The position numbers and the translations under genes are program-made. The notes under the pieces are model-generated. The model saw only the letters and a list, made by a program, of their open reading frames with translations, made no database searches and was not told where the DNA came from. Shown in pieces: positions 49,056 through 57,345 of a stretch of DNA of 64,000 nucleotides. The number at the start of each line of letters is the position of its first letter. The stretch's first letter is position 1. Source of the DNA: Microbacterium suwonense (lineage in GTDB: Bacteria; Actinomycetota; Actinomycetes; Actinomycetales; Microbacteriaceae); assembly GCF_030296555.1 (NCBI RefSeq), contig NZ_AP027728.1, forward strand, positions 1 through 64,000, read 5' to 3'.

Positions 49056-50481
49056 ATGTCGGCGGCACTGTCTTCTCTGCACGAGGCCCTCTCGGTCCTC
49101 GATGAGGCGTGGGCGGATGCGGATTGCGCGGCGGATCTGTCGCGGGCGGAGCTGATGTCGACGAACGCGGCTCTCGGGGCGTTGAAACGTCGGGTGGATG
49201 CGCTTGGCGGTGCAGGTCGCGGTGCAGATCGCTCATGAATCGCGGGCGGAGCTGGGTGCGGACTCGCTGTCGAAACAGGCCGGGTTCCGATCCCCGGTGC
49301 AACTGATCGCGGCGACGACCGGGCTTTCGGCCGGGGATGCGGCAGGTCTGGTGAAGGTCGGCGAGGCGACGGCCCCGCGCACGGATCTTGTCGGGCAGCG
49401 GATGCCGGCGAAGTACCCCGCGGTGCAGGCCGCGCTGTCGTCCGGTGCGCTGGGCGCCCCGGCGGCGTCGCTGATCGTGACGTTCCTGGATCGCGCCTGT
49501 GTCGGGCAGGAGGCGGGGAAGGTCGCCGAGGTGGAGGGGCGGCTCGTGAACCGGGCCCAGGGACTGTCGCTGGACGATGTGCGCAGACTCGTCAAGAGTG
49601 CTGAGGCGGTGCTCGAAGAGAGCAGGCTCGAGGCGCGTGAACACGAGCGGCGGGCGCAGCGGTCTGCGACGATGTTCGAACGCGACGGGAACCTGCACCT
49701 GAACCTGATCACCCCGATCGAAGAGGGTGCGGCGATCAAGGCCGCCGTCGACGGGTACGTGACCGCGCAGTTCCAGGCGCGTAAGGACGCGTCAGACGCA
49801 GGCGAAGCGTCTGTGATGGGTGAGGCGGACACCGACCGGCGGACCGTGGCGATGATGCGCGCCGACGCGTTCACGGTGTTCTGCACGCACGTGCTGGGAT
49901 GCGAGGCCGAGAAGACGACGTTGGCTGGGGCGACGGTGATCGTCCGGGTCGACGCCGGCGACTTGCAGGCCGGCGTCGGGCACGGCAGCATCGACGGAGC
50001 CGACCAGCCCGTCAGCATCGCCGCGATCCGACGGATGGCGGCCTCTGGAGCGGTGATCCCCTGCGTGCTCGACAGCGCCGGCGAGATCCTCGACTTCGGG
50101 CGCGAGCGGCGCCTGTTCACCCGTGCGCAGAAACTCGCGCTCGTCGAACGCGACGGCGGGTGCGCGATGTGCGGGCTCCCACCGCACATGACCAAGGTCC
50201 ACCACATCCGTTGGTGGCAGCGAGATGCCGGACCCACCGACCTGGCCAACGGGATCCTGCTCTGCGAGACCTGCCATCATCGCATCCACGACAACGGGTG
50301 GGACATCCGCATCGACAACCCACCCGGTACCAGCAAGAACAGCACAGGCAAGAACGGCACAGGCAAGAACGGCACCGGGGTCAGCGCCCGGGCGCGAGTG
50401 TGGTTCATCCCACCCCCGAGCATCGACCCCACCCGAACCCCACGCCTCGGCGGCAGAGCACGCTACGACATCGCTGCCTGA
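49056..50481 (+). CDS. DUF222 and HNH endonuclease-domain protein (frame break)
   Basis: About 474 residues when repaired. N-terminal DUF222 region (LSRAELMSTNAALGALKRRVDAL, then AVQVAVQIAHESRAELGADSLSKQAGF), C-terminal HNH nuclease CAMCGLPPHMTKVHHIRWWQRDAGPTDLANGILLCETCHHRIHDNGW with two CxxC pairs and the HH core. One surplus G at 49206-49207 splits the first 50 residues from the rest. A short tandem repeat encodes KNSTG-KNGTG-KNGTG near the C-terminus (50336-50380). A multicopy family in actinobacteria, possibly mobile. Confidence 0.87.
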
Positions 50482-50587
50482 AGTGGCTCATGCTGTTCGG
50501 GCGTCTCCCGGCCTATCCGCGCTCCAGTCCCTGCCGCTATATTTGGCGACAAGATAGTTGATTGTCCTATTGACAGGAACCACACAG

Positions 50588-51318
50588 TTGAGCCAGCCTG
50601 CCGCTCCCCACGAGCTTCCGCGGTCGGACACGTCTACGCCCTCTCCAGTCCCGAACGCACCGTTGAACACGATGGCTTTGTTGGCGCTGATCTTTTCTTT
50701 CCTTCCGACAGGCCCGCTGAGTATCGTGTTTGGCCACATAGGACTGTCGCAAATCCGACGTACCGGTGAGCGTGGTCGAGGAATGGCGATCACGGGTCTC
50801 ATCCTGGGATATCTATGGTTGGCCGCAGTGGTTTTCGCTATCGTCGTTTTTGCACTCTTTGGCGCGATGATCTTTGGCGTTGCCAACAATATTTCGCTCG
50901 CGAACAGCACGCCGACGCAGGCGACGACGACAACAGTGAACCGCGTGACGGTATCGCTGGAGGGCGCCGATGGCCGGGCCATCTCAGGTCCTCTGTCCGA
51001 TGCTGCCGAAACAGTCCTGCGCCATCGACTTGAGCGTGCCGGAATCGCATTCTCGACGGTTGATTCTTCCGGCGATGGCGCTATCGCTGTTACGTTCGAC
51101 GATGCGGCGTCGATCGAGGCCGTTCATGATGCCGCTGAGATTCTTGGAGCTGCGAACGAGGCAAGCATCCGGTCCGTGCTCGGCATCGCACAGGGGAGTT
51201 CTACGGCTTCGCTGATTCTCCCGATCTTGATGAGCAGATCGCCCGTGAATTCCTCGACGTGGATTGTGCGGAGACAATTTCTGATGTCGCTCAGGTGCAT
51301 GGGTTCGATGTGATATGC
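50588..51318 (+). pseudogene. SecD-head-like DUF4190 membrane protein, 5' part (broken by IS copy B)
   Basis: TTG start at 50588 (SQPAAPHELPRSDT); GTT-AAGA context upstream with AGGA about 10 bases before. After a proline-rich leader come two helices of a DUF4190-like domain (NTMALLALIFSFLPTGPLSIVFG; MAITGLILGYLWLAAVVFAIVV). The exported part VTVSLEGADGRAISGPLSDAAETVLRHRLERAGI and AIAVTFDDAASIEAVHDAAEILG resembles the P1-head repeat of SecD. One G is missing at 51193-51196 (GGGGAG). Adding it continues GEFYGFADSPDLDEQIAREFLDVDCAET up to the IS insertion point. The rest lies at 52785-52934 and 54360-54560. Confidence 0.85.
51311..51318. repeat. 8-bp target duplication of IS copy B (left)
   Basis: TGATATGC, repeated exactly at 52777-52784. 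Confidence 0.9.
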
Positions 51319-52776
51319 GGCTCTTCGGACATCCGGTGGGGGTGAGGCTCGCCGGGTGATGTTCGGCGGGTAGGGGTCGAGGTCCCCGAGGATCAGTAGC
51401 GCTAACTGTCTGATCTTCACGAGGACCTCGACGTGCTTCACCCTACTTCGGGGTGCGCTTCTGCGCGCTCTGCGACTGATCCGTGTTCCCGCTGCGACGT
51501 TCTGCTGGGTCTTCCTGATGTCCATGTCGAGCGCGTCGACCGTCGCGACGGGCTGCTGGTGGTGACGGTCTCGACGCCAGCGGCACCGACCGGCTGTCCC
51601 TCGTGTGGGGTCGTCGCGACCGGTCGTGGCCGCCGCCGACGGGTGCTTCATGATGTGCCCGCGACGACGCGGGTGCGGATTGTGTGGCGGCAGCGGGTCT
51701 GGCGGTGCGATGAGGTGGGATGCGCGCGGCGGACGTTCGTGGAGCAACTCCCGGGCCTGGTCGCCCGGCGCGGGTCGATCACCACGCGCGCCGTCGGCTG
51801 GGCGATCGGGCAGTTGCGCCGCGAGCACGCCACCGTGCACGGTATCGCCCGTCAGCTCGGCACGTCGTGGAAGACGGTGTGGCGCGCTGTCGAGCCTGAG
51901 TTGGAGCGGCTCGCGGCCGACGAGTCCCGGTTCGAGAACGTCACCACGCTCGGTGTCGATGAGCACATCTGGCATCACGTCGACCCCCGCAAGAGCGGTC
52001 CGAAGGAGCTGACCGGGATGGTCGATCTGAGCCGCGACAGCACCGGAAAGACGCGGGCCAGGCTGCTTGACCTGGTGCCTGGCCGCTCCGGGAAGGCCTA
52101 CGCGTCCTGGCTCGCCGAACGCGGCGAAGCGTTCCGGAGGAACGTGAAGGTCGCCGCTCTTGACCCGTTCGCCGGCTACAAGACCGCGATCGACGACAAG
52201 CTCGAAGACGCCACGGCCGTGCTGGACGCGTTCCACGTCGTCAAGCTCGGCACCGCCGCCGTCGACGAGGTCCGCCGCCGGGTTCAGCAGGACACCCTCG
52301 GGCATCGCGGTCGTAAGGGCGACCCGCTCTACGGGATCCAGACCATCCTCCGCGCCGGCGCCGAGAACCTCACCGAGAAGCAGCGGACCAGACTCGCGGC
52401 AGCGATCGAGGCCGACCCCGCGCACGACGAGGTGTTCGTCGCGTGGCAGTGCGCCCAGCAACTGCGTTCCGCCTACCACCAGAAGGACCTCGCCGAGGGG
52501 CGACGGATCGCGCAGAAGGTCGTCGAGTCGTTCCACACCTGCCCGATCCCCGAGATCGCCCGCCTCGGCCGCACCCTCCGCCGCTGGCGAGCCGCGTTCC
52601 TGGCGTACTTCACGACCGGACGATCATCGAACGGCGGAACTGAGGCCGTGAACGGGATCATCGAGCTGCACCGCCGCCTCGCCCGCGGCTTCCGCAACCG
52701 CGACAACTACCGGCTCCGCATGCTCCTCGCCGCCGGCGGCCTCACCCCATGACCCCCACCGAAAGTCCGAAGAGCC
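51319..52776 (+). mobile_element. ISL3-family insertion sequence, copy B
   Basis: 1458 bp, same element as 34150-35607 but in the opposite orientation. Terminal repeats begin GGCTCTTCGGAC; the target duplication is TGATATGC. Inserted in the SecD-head-like gene, in frame after codons for FDVIC. Confidence 0.96.
51433..52752 (+). CDS. ISL3-family transposase, copy B
   Basis: 439 residues, identical to copy A apart from Arg for His in TLRRWRA (base 52583). Zinc finger, helix-turn-helix and DDE domain are intact as in copy A. GTG start. The near identity of the two copies points to recent transposition. Confidence 0.95.
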   Translation: MLHPTSGCASARSATDPCSRCDVLLGLPDVHVERVDRRDGLLVVTVSTPAAPTGCPSCGVVATGRGRRRRVLHDVPATTRVRIVWRQRVWRCDEVGCARRTFVEQLPGLVARRGSITTRAVGWAIGQLRREHATVHGIARQLGTSWKTVWRAVEPELERLAADESRFENVTTLGVDEHIWHHVDPRKSGPKELTGMVDLSRDSTGKTRARLLDLVPGRSGKAYASWLAERGEAFRRNVKVAALDPFAGYKTAIDDKLEDATAVLDAFHVVKLGTAAVDEVRRRVQQDTLGHRGRKGDPLYGIQTILRAGAENLTEKQRTRLAAAIEADPAHDEVFVAWQCAQQLRSAYHQKDLAEGRRIAQKVVESFHTCPIPEIARLGRTLRRWRAAFLAYFTTGRSSNGGTEAVNGIIELHRRLARGFRNRDNYRLRMLLAAGGLTP

Positions 52777-52784
52777 TGATATGC
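52777..52784. repeat. 8-bp target duplication of IS copy B (right)
   Basis: TGATATGC, matching 51311-51318. Confidence 0.9.
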
Positions 52785-52934
52785 GACGCTTCGATGGAGG
52801 AGAAGTACCTCCTTGATTCTCAAGAGATCGCGCTCGACGGCGCGACTGTGAACGCCGACGGGGCACAGATCAACCTTGACTTGCCCAGCCTGGGAACGCG
52901 ACGGCTCGGCGAATTGACTCAGGCGATCTTTGGC
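52785..52934 (+). pseudogene. SecD-head-like protein, middle part (between two IS elements)
   Basis: Fifty codons in the same reading frame as the repaired 5' part: DASMEEKYLLDSQEIALDG, then ATVNADGAQINLDLPSLGTR and RLGELTQAIFG. The 3' end (52927-52934, TCTTTGGC) is the left target duplication of the second IS. Too short for a gene by itself. Confidence 0.85.
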
Positions 52935-54351
52935 GGCTCATCGCAGTTGAGGGTGTAGGTGGGGTCTGAATCCGCCGGCTTCGAGTAGTGATCTGGCGAT
53001 GTAGTGGGTGAGGTTGCGGAAGCCGAGCGCGCTGCCGCGGAGGTGTTCGAGGCGGCCGTTGATGGCCTCGGTGGGTCCGTTGCTGGTGCCGGGTCGGTCG
53101 AAGAACGCGAGGATGTCGGTGGCGCGTTGTTTCAGCGTGCGGCCGAGCTTGCGGATCTCTTCGAGGCCGGTGGGGACTGCCGAGCTGGTGGCGTCGATGA
53201 CGGACTGCATGAGGTATTTGCCGAGCTTGCGATCGGGCTCACGGTAGGCGGTGATCATGCGCTGGTAGATCCCCCAGGTCGCCTCGACTGCGGTGTGCTG
53301 CTCGTCAGCGAACAGGGTTTCCAGGCGTTGTGCCTGCCGGTCGGTGAGCAGACCAGCGCCGGTGTGCAGGGTGCGGCGGGACCTGTAGAGCGGGTCGTTG
53401 CGCCTGCCCCGTCGACCGAAGATGTCGTGCTGGACACGCCGTCGGCACACATCCAAAGCGTCGCCTGCGAGACGGACGACATGGAACGGGTCCATGACAG
53501 CGACCGCGTCGGGAAGCTCTTCCGCGGCGGCGGTCTTGAACCCTGTGAACCCATCCATCGCGACGATCTCGATCCCGCTCTGCCAGGCCTTCGGGCGGGC
53601 GGCGAGCCACTGCTTGAACACTGCCTTCGACCGGCCCTCGACCATGTCCAGCAGTCGTGCGGGGCCCGTCTTATCGCGGGCCGGGGTGAGGTCGATGATC
53701 ACGGTGACGTACTTGTCGCCCTTGCGAGTGTGACGCCAGACATGTTCATCGACGCCGAGCACTCGGACACCGTCGAACCGGGACGGGTCATCGATCAGCA
53801 GCCGGCGGCCTTCAGCGAGAACAGCATCGTTGGCGGTGTGCCAGCCCACTCCGAGACCCGCGGCGATCCGGGAGACGGTGAGATGGTCCACAACGAGCGC
53901 TTCCAACGCCCACCGCATCCCGCCACGAGACAGCTTCGCCCGCCGAGGAGCCGCAGCCGTGGCGTCCTCTCGCCAGCGTCGCCCGCACCCCGTGCAGGCG
54001 TAGCGGCGGAGACGGACCAGGAGCGTCGTCGGCCGGTGTCCGAACGGCTCATGCGCGAGGCGACGAGCGATGCTCCCGCGCGAGAGAGCACGCGACCCGC
54101 AGCCCTGGCACCACGGGTCCGGATCCGTCACGCGACACTCGATCACCGCCCGTTCCGGGCCGATCAGCTGCCCGACGGCCACCAGGCCGAGTTCATCCAG
54201 ACGGCAGAACTTCGTCAGGTCAGGGGTCGCGAAGGTAGCGTGGTGCACGTCGAGGTCTTTCAGCAGATGGGCAGTGTGAGAACTTCCATCCTGGAAGACC
54301 TCGACCCCTATCCGCGAACTGGCACACCTACACCCTCAACTGCGAAGAGCC
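52935..54351 (-). mobile_element. Second ISL3-family insertion sequence (different from copies A and B)
   Basis: 1417 bp. Terminal inverted repeats of 24 bp start GGCTC(A/T)TCGCAGTTGAG and differ at one position. 8-bp target duplication TCTTTGGC (52927-52934 and 54352-54359). Inserted 150 bp beyond copy B in the same host gene. Confidence 0.95.
52938..54248 (-). CDS. ISL3-family transposase of the second element
   Basis: 436 residues. N-terminal zinc fingers (DPWCQGCGSRAL; YACTGCGRRW), helix-turn-helix (LTVSRIAAGLGVGWHTANDAV) and DDE core (VLGVDEHVWRH; AMDGFTGFKTAA; C-terminal NGPTEAINGRLEHLRGSALGFRN). GTG start; the stop codon lies inside the terminal repeat. Intact. Only distantly similar to the copy A/B transposase. 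Confidence 0.95.
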   Translation of the reverse strand: MHHATFATPDLTKFCRLDELGLVAVGQLIGPERAVIECRVTDPDPWCQGCGSRALSRGSIARRLAHEPFGHRPTTLLVRLRRYACTGCGRRWREDATAAAPRRAKLSRGGMRWALEALVVDHLTVSRIAAGLGVGWHTANDAVLAEGRRLLIDDPSRFDGVRVLGVDEHVWRHTRKGDKYVTVIIDLTPARDKTGPARLLDMVEGRSKAVFKQWLAARPKAWQSGIEIVAMDGFTGFKTAAAEELPDAVAVMDPFHVVRLAGDALDVCRRRVQHDIFGRRGRRNDPLYRSRRTLHTGAGLLTDRQAQRLETLFADEQHTAVEATWGIYQRMITAYREPDRKLGKYLMQSVIDATSSAVPTGLEEIRKLGRTLKQRATDILAFFDRPGTSNGPTEAINGRLEHLRGSALGFRNLTHYIARSLLEAGGFRPHLHPQLR

Positions 54352-54359
54352 TCTTTGGC
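54352..54359. repeat. 8-bp target duplication of the second IS (right)
   Basis: TCTTTGGC, matching 52927-52934. Confidence 0.9.
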
Positions 54360-54560
54360 GTGCCCTCGCCCGGTAACCAGCTTGCGATCGTGAGCAGTCG
54401 TGAAGTTCTCTTCGCACCGCAAGTTCAGGCTGTGGTGATGGACGGCCAGATGGCTATCTCCGGAGGCATTGACGGCAGCGATGAAATCGTGCTGGCACAA
54501 CTCGAACTGGCGACAGCCGGTATTCGGTTCACGCTTGACGAGGTCTCCACAATTGGGTGA
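54360..54560 (+). pseudogene. SecD-head-like protein, 3' part
   Basis: Codons VPSPGNQLAIVSSREVLFAP, then QVQAVVMDGQMAISGGIDG, SDEIVLAQLELATAGIRFTL and a TGA at 54558-54560. The LAIV..REVLFAPQVQ..DGQMAISGG pattern matches the P1-head end of SecD. With both IS elements, one duplication each, and the single base lesion removed, the ancestral protein is 360 residues. In the present state the gene is dead. Confidence 0.85.
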
Positions 54561-54719
54561 CATCGGCTTTGTAGCGTCACTGGAGTTTGCCGATCCTTGA
54601 GCATTTTGGATCTTCGCGGGCAGCGTTGAAAATTCGTTGCCGATTGTCTTGTCCATTTTCGGACTGCTATCGGCCTCAGAACGTACTGGCGCACGTGGGC
54701 GACCCCGGGATCTGCTCGC

Positions 54720-54725
54720 TAGGCT
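54720..54725 (+). promoter_or_regulatory. -10 box of mogA (leaderless type)
   Basis: TAGGCT ends 6 nt before ATG 54732. Confidence 0.45.
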
Positions 54726-54731
54726 GGAGAC

Positions 54732-55211
54732 ATGTCGCTGGCAGCCGCCGTCATCACCGTCTCCGACCGCTCTGCCCGCGGTGAGCGCGCCGACGCATCC
54801 GGCCCGATCGCCGTCGACGCACTCCGCGCCGCCGGATTCGACTGCGACGACGCGATCATCATTCCCGACGGCGCCGACGAGGTGGAGCGCGCTTTGCGCG
54901 AGGCGGTGCAACGCGGCATCCGCCTGATCATCACCACCGGCGGCACCGGCATCGGCCCCCGCGACCGCACCCCCGAGGGCACCGCCCGCGTGCTCACCAG
55001 CCGGCTGACCGGCATCGCCGAAGAGCTCCGGCGCCGCGGCGCCGCCGAGAAGCCCGCCGCGCTGCTCTCCCGCGGACTGGCGGGCGTCGCCGGGACCACG
55101 CTGATCGTGAACCTGCCCGGCTCGACCGCCGCCGTCGAATCGGGCATGCGGCTCGTGCTCGAGATCGCGCACCACGCGCTCGGGCAGCTCGAAGGGGAGG
55201 ACCACCGATGA
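54732..55211 (+). CDS. mogA: Molybdopterin adenylyltransferase, MogA/MoaB family
   Basis: 159 residues. AAAVITVSDRSARGERADASGP at the start, LIITTGGTGIGPRDRTPEGT and LIVNLPGSTAAVESGM are the family's nucleotide and molybdopterin contacts. Adenylates molybdopterin before molybdenum insertion by MoeA. Stop overlaps the moaE start (ATGA). Confidence 0.92.
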   Translation: MSLAAAVITVSDRSARGERADASGPIAVDALRAAGFDCDDAIIIPDGADEVERALREAVQRGIRLIITTGGTGIGPRDRTPEGTARVLTSRLTGIAEELRRRGAAEKPAALLSRGLAGVAGTTLIVNLPGSTAAVESGMRLVLEIAHHALGQLEGEDHR

Positions 55212-55633
55212 CCATCCGACTCGCGCAGATCAGCACCGAGCCGCTCGACGTCGACGCGCACCGCGCCGCCGTCGACGACCCGCGCATGGGTGCCGAGATC
55301 ACCTTCGTCGGCCGCGTGCGCGACAACGACGAAGACGCCGATACCCCGGTCGTCGCCCTGGAATACACCGCGCACCCCGACGCCGAGCAGACGCTGCGAG
55401 AACTCGCCGACCAGGCCATCGGCGCCACGGATGCGATCGTCGCCGCCAGCCACCGCATCGGCCGACTGGAGGTCGGCGATGCCGCTGTCATCGTCTCGGT
55501 GTCATCCGGCCACAGGGGCGATGCCTACGAGATCTCCCGCACGCTCATCGAAGCCATCAAGCACAGCCTGCCCATCTGGAAGCGGCAGATCGAAGCCGAC
55601 GGCGCCACCGTCTGGAAGGGCCTCGGCGGCTGA
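55208..55633 (+). CDS. moaE: Molybdopterin synthase catalytic subunit MoaE
   Basis: 141 residues. AEITFVGRVRDND, then LEYTAHPDAEQTLRELADQ, ASHRIGRLEVGDAAVIVSVSSGHRGDAYE and a C-terminal IWKRQIEADGATVWKG with the active-site lysines (WK). Transfers sulfur from MoaD to precursor Z to make molybdopterin. Its partner moaD is convergent across a palindromic element. Confidence 0.95.
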   Translation: MTIRLAQISTEPLDVDAHRAAVDDPRMGAEITFVGRVRDNDEDADTPVVALEYTAHPDAEQTLRELADQAIGATDAIVAASHRIGRLEVGDAAVIVSVSSGHRGDAYEISRTLIEAIKHSLPIWKRQIEADGATVWKGLGG

Positions 55634-55636
55634 CCC

Positions 55637-55709
55637 AAGCCCGTCTGTTTGTGCCGAATGCGCCGATTCGGGCTTCGAGATGCCGCGTTACGCACAAATA
55701 GACGGGCTT
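55637..55709. repeat. Dispersed palindromic element, copy 4 (variant arms)
   Basis: AAGCCCGTCTGTTTGTGC (55637-55654) pairs with 55692-55709 over 17 of 18 positions. The outer AAGCCCGTCT is shared with copies 1-3; the inner part differs (TTTGTGC in place of TATGGCGC) but with compensating changes in both arms. Begins 3 bp after the moaE stop. Confidence 0.85.
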
Positions 55710-55729
55710 GTAGACGGGGATGAGGGGGC

Positions 55730-55963
55730 TCAGCCTCCGGCGAAGGGTGGCAGCACGTCGACTACCGCGTCGCCGGGCAGCGGCCAGCTGCCGTCCACGC
55801 GCACGCCGTCGACCAGCACCGAGCACCGCGGCAGGATCTCTGCGAGCGCCGGATGCTCATCGCTCAGACTTGCTGTCAACGCCTGCAGCGTCGTCGCGTC
55901 TACGGTCAGCTGCGGGCTGCCCACGGCCTCCTCAGCCGCAGCGAAGAATCGCACCTGAGCCAT
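55730..55963 (-). CDS. moaD: Molybdopterin synthase sulfur carrier subunit MoaD
   Basis: 77 residues, ubiquitin-like. MAQVRFFAAAEEAVG at the start, DGVRVDGSWPLPGDAVVDVLPPFAGG at the end; the terminal Gly-Gly is activated by MoeB and thiocarboxylated. Partner of MoaE. One bp after the DUF6457 gene, last gene of the moco operon on this strand. Confidence 0.95.
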   Translation of the reverse strand: MAQVRFFAAAEEAVGSPQLTVDATTLQALTASLSDEHPALAEILPRCSVLVDGVRVDGSWPLPGDAVVDVLPPFAGG

Positions 55964-55964
55964 G

Positions 55965-56225
55965 TCATCCCTGCCAGTCGCCGGCCAGCTTCGTCACATC
56001 CGCGACGGCCGAGCGGATGTCGTCGGGGGAACCGCCCTGGCGCCCGGCGACCAGTCCCGCCACGAACGCGCTGAACGGCGCGGCCGGACGAGCGACGCCG
56101 TTCGCGACATCCTTGGCCAGATCCAGGATCAGGGCGATCGGCACATCGTCGGCGCTCAGATCGAAGTGCTCCCGCAGGGCGCCCGCCCAGTGATCCAGTG
56201 TCTCGGGGGGCAGATGCTCGCTCAT
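55965..56225 (-). CDS. DUF6457-type small protein of the molybdenum cofactor cluster
   Basis: 86 residues, acidic, no transmembrane helix. LDHWAGALREHFDL, LILDLAKDVANGVARPAAPFSAFVAGLVAGRQGG and IRSAVADVTKLAGDW recur in small proteins next to mobA in actinobacteria. Start overlaps the mobA stop (ATGA). The position between mobA and moaD implies a role in cofactor handling, but none is known. Confidence 0.8.
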   Translation of the reverse strand: MSEHLPPETLDHWAGALREHFDLSADDVPIALILDLAKDVANGVARPAAPFSAFVAGLVAGRQGGSPDDIRSAVADVTKLAGDWQG

Positions 56226-56848
56226 GAACGCTCCTTCGTCAGCCTCTCGTAATCATCCCATGTATCCACATCCCTGGCACCGGCGCCCGGGTCGGACAGC
56301 ATCGCGACATCGAGCCCGGCCAGCAGAGCCCGCACCGGCTGATCTCGGCCTCGGTCGGGAAGAGCGGATGCCGTCGCCGCCAGCGCGACCGTCCGGTACA
56401 GGCCCGTCAGCCACTGCGGGCGCCCGGTCTCGTCCACCAGACATGCGCCGTCCGACTCGGACGGAAGACCCCGGATGCCCTGCACCAGCCGCGCGACGGC
56501 GACATCCGGCCGGGGCAGGTCGCAGGCCAGCAGGAACGTCCACTCCGGAGCATCGGCGCCGACGGCGCCCAGCCCAGCCACGACGGCAGCCGCCGGACCG
56601 GAGAAGGGCGGGTTCTCGCGCGCCCAGGTCACAGACGCACCGCCCGCCCCGGCATCCGCTCTCGCCTCCGACTCCGGCCCCACCACGACGACCGGCGCCG
56701 CGTCCACCGAGCGCACCGCGGCGATCGCCCGATCGCGCATGCTCATCCCGTCGATGAGCAGGCCCGGCTTGTCGATCCCGCCCATCCGCGAGGCCCGCCC
56801 TCCGGCGAGCAGGACCGCGCCGAGCCTCGGCGCCGGGCCGGCCGTCAT
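56222..56848 (-). CDS. mobA: Molybdenum cofactor guanylyltransferase, MobA-like
   Basis: 208 residues. LGAVLLAGGRASRMGGIDKPGL is the NTP-transferase signature (LAGGxSxRMGxDK), followed by ENPPFSGPAAAVVAGL and FLLACDLPRPDVA. It attaches GMP to the cofactor for bis-MGD enzymes such as formate dehydrogenases, consistent with fdhD and the FdhF/YdeP-type gene nearby. Start overlaps the moaC stop. Confidence 0.9.
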   Translation of the reverse strand: MTAGPAPRLGAVLLAGGRASRMGGIDKPGLLIDGMSMRDRAIAAVRSVDAAPVVVVGPESEARADAGAGGASVTWARENPPFSGPAAAVVAGLGAVGADAPEWTFLLACDLPRPDVAVARLVQGIRGLPSESDGACLVDETGRPQWLTGLYRTVALAATASALPDRGRDQPVRALLAGLDVAMLSDPGAGARDVDTWDDYERLTKERS

Positions 56849-57345
56849 GGCCGCGCGGGCTCGTGCGGACGCTGCTCATCCGGACGCTGCCAGTCGCCAG
56901 ACTTGCCGCCGGTCTTCGCCACGATGCGCACGTTCGCGATCGAGGTGCCCTTGTCGAGCCCCTTCACCATGTCGACCACGGTGAGGGCGGCGACCGACAC
57001 GGCCGTCAGCGCCTCCATCTCCACCCCGGTGCGGTCGGCGGTGCGCACGGTCGCCTCGATCTCCACGCCCTCGTCGGTGATCTGCAGCTCGAGCACCGCC
57101 CCGTGCACGCCGATCACGTGCGCGAGCGGCAGCAGCTCGGGCGTGCGCTTGGCACCGGCGATCCCCGCGATCCGGGCGACAGCCAGCACATCGCCCTTGG
57201 GGACCGTCTCATCGCGCAGGGCCGCCACCACGTGCGGGGCGCAGCGCACGAACCCGCGTGCGGTGGCCGAACGCACCGTCGGCTGCTTCTCGGTGACATC
57301 GACCATGCGGGCGTGGCCCGCGGCATCCAGATGAGTGAAGCTCAT
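56845..57345 (-). CDS. moaC: Cyclic pyranopterin monophosphate synthase MoaC
   Basis: 166 residues. MVDVTEKQPTVRSATA, then GAKRTPELLPLAHVIGVHG and RTGVEMEALTAVSVAALTVVDMVKGLDKG. Converts the MoaA product to precursor Z. The motif usually written LIPLCHPL is LLPLAHVI here: the His is kept but Cys and Pro are lost. No moaA is in the window. Start overlaps the moeA stop. Confidence 0.93.
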   Translation of the reverse strand: MSFTHLDAAGHARMVDVTEKQPTVRSATARGFVRCAPHVVAALRDETVPKGDVLAVARIAGIAGAKRTPELLPLAHVIGVHGAVLELQITDEGVEIEATVRTADRTGVEMEALTAVSVAALTVVDMVKGLDKGTSIANVRIVAKTGGKSGDWQRPDEQRPHEPARP

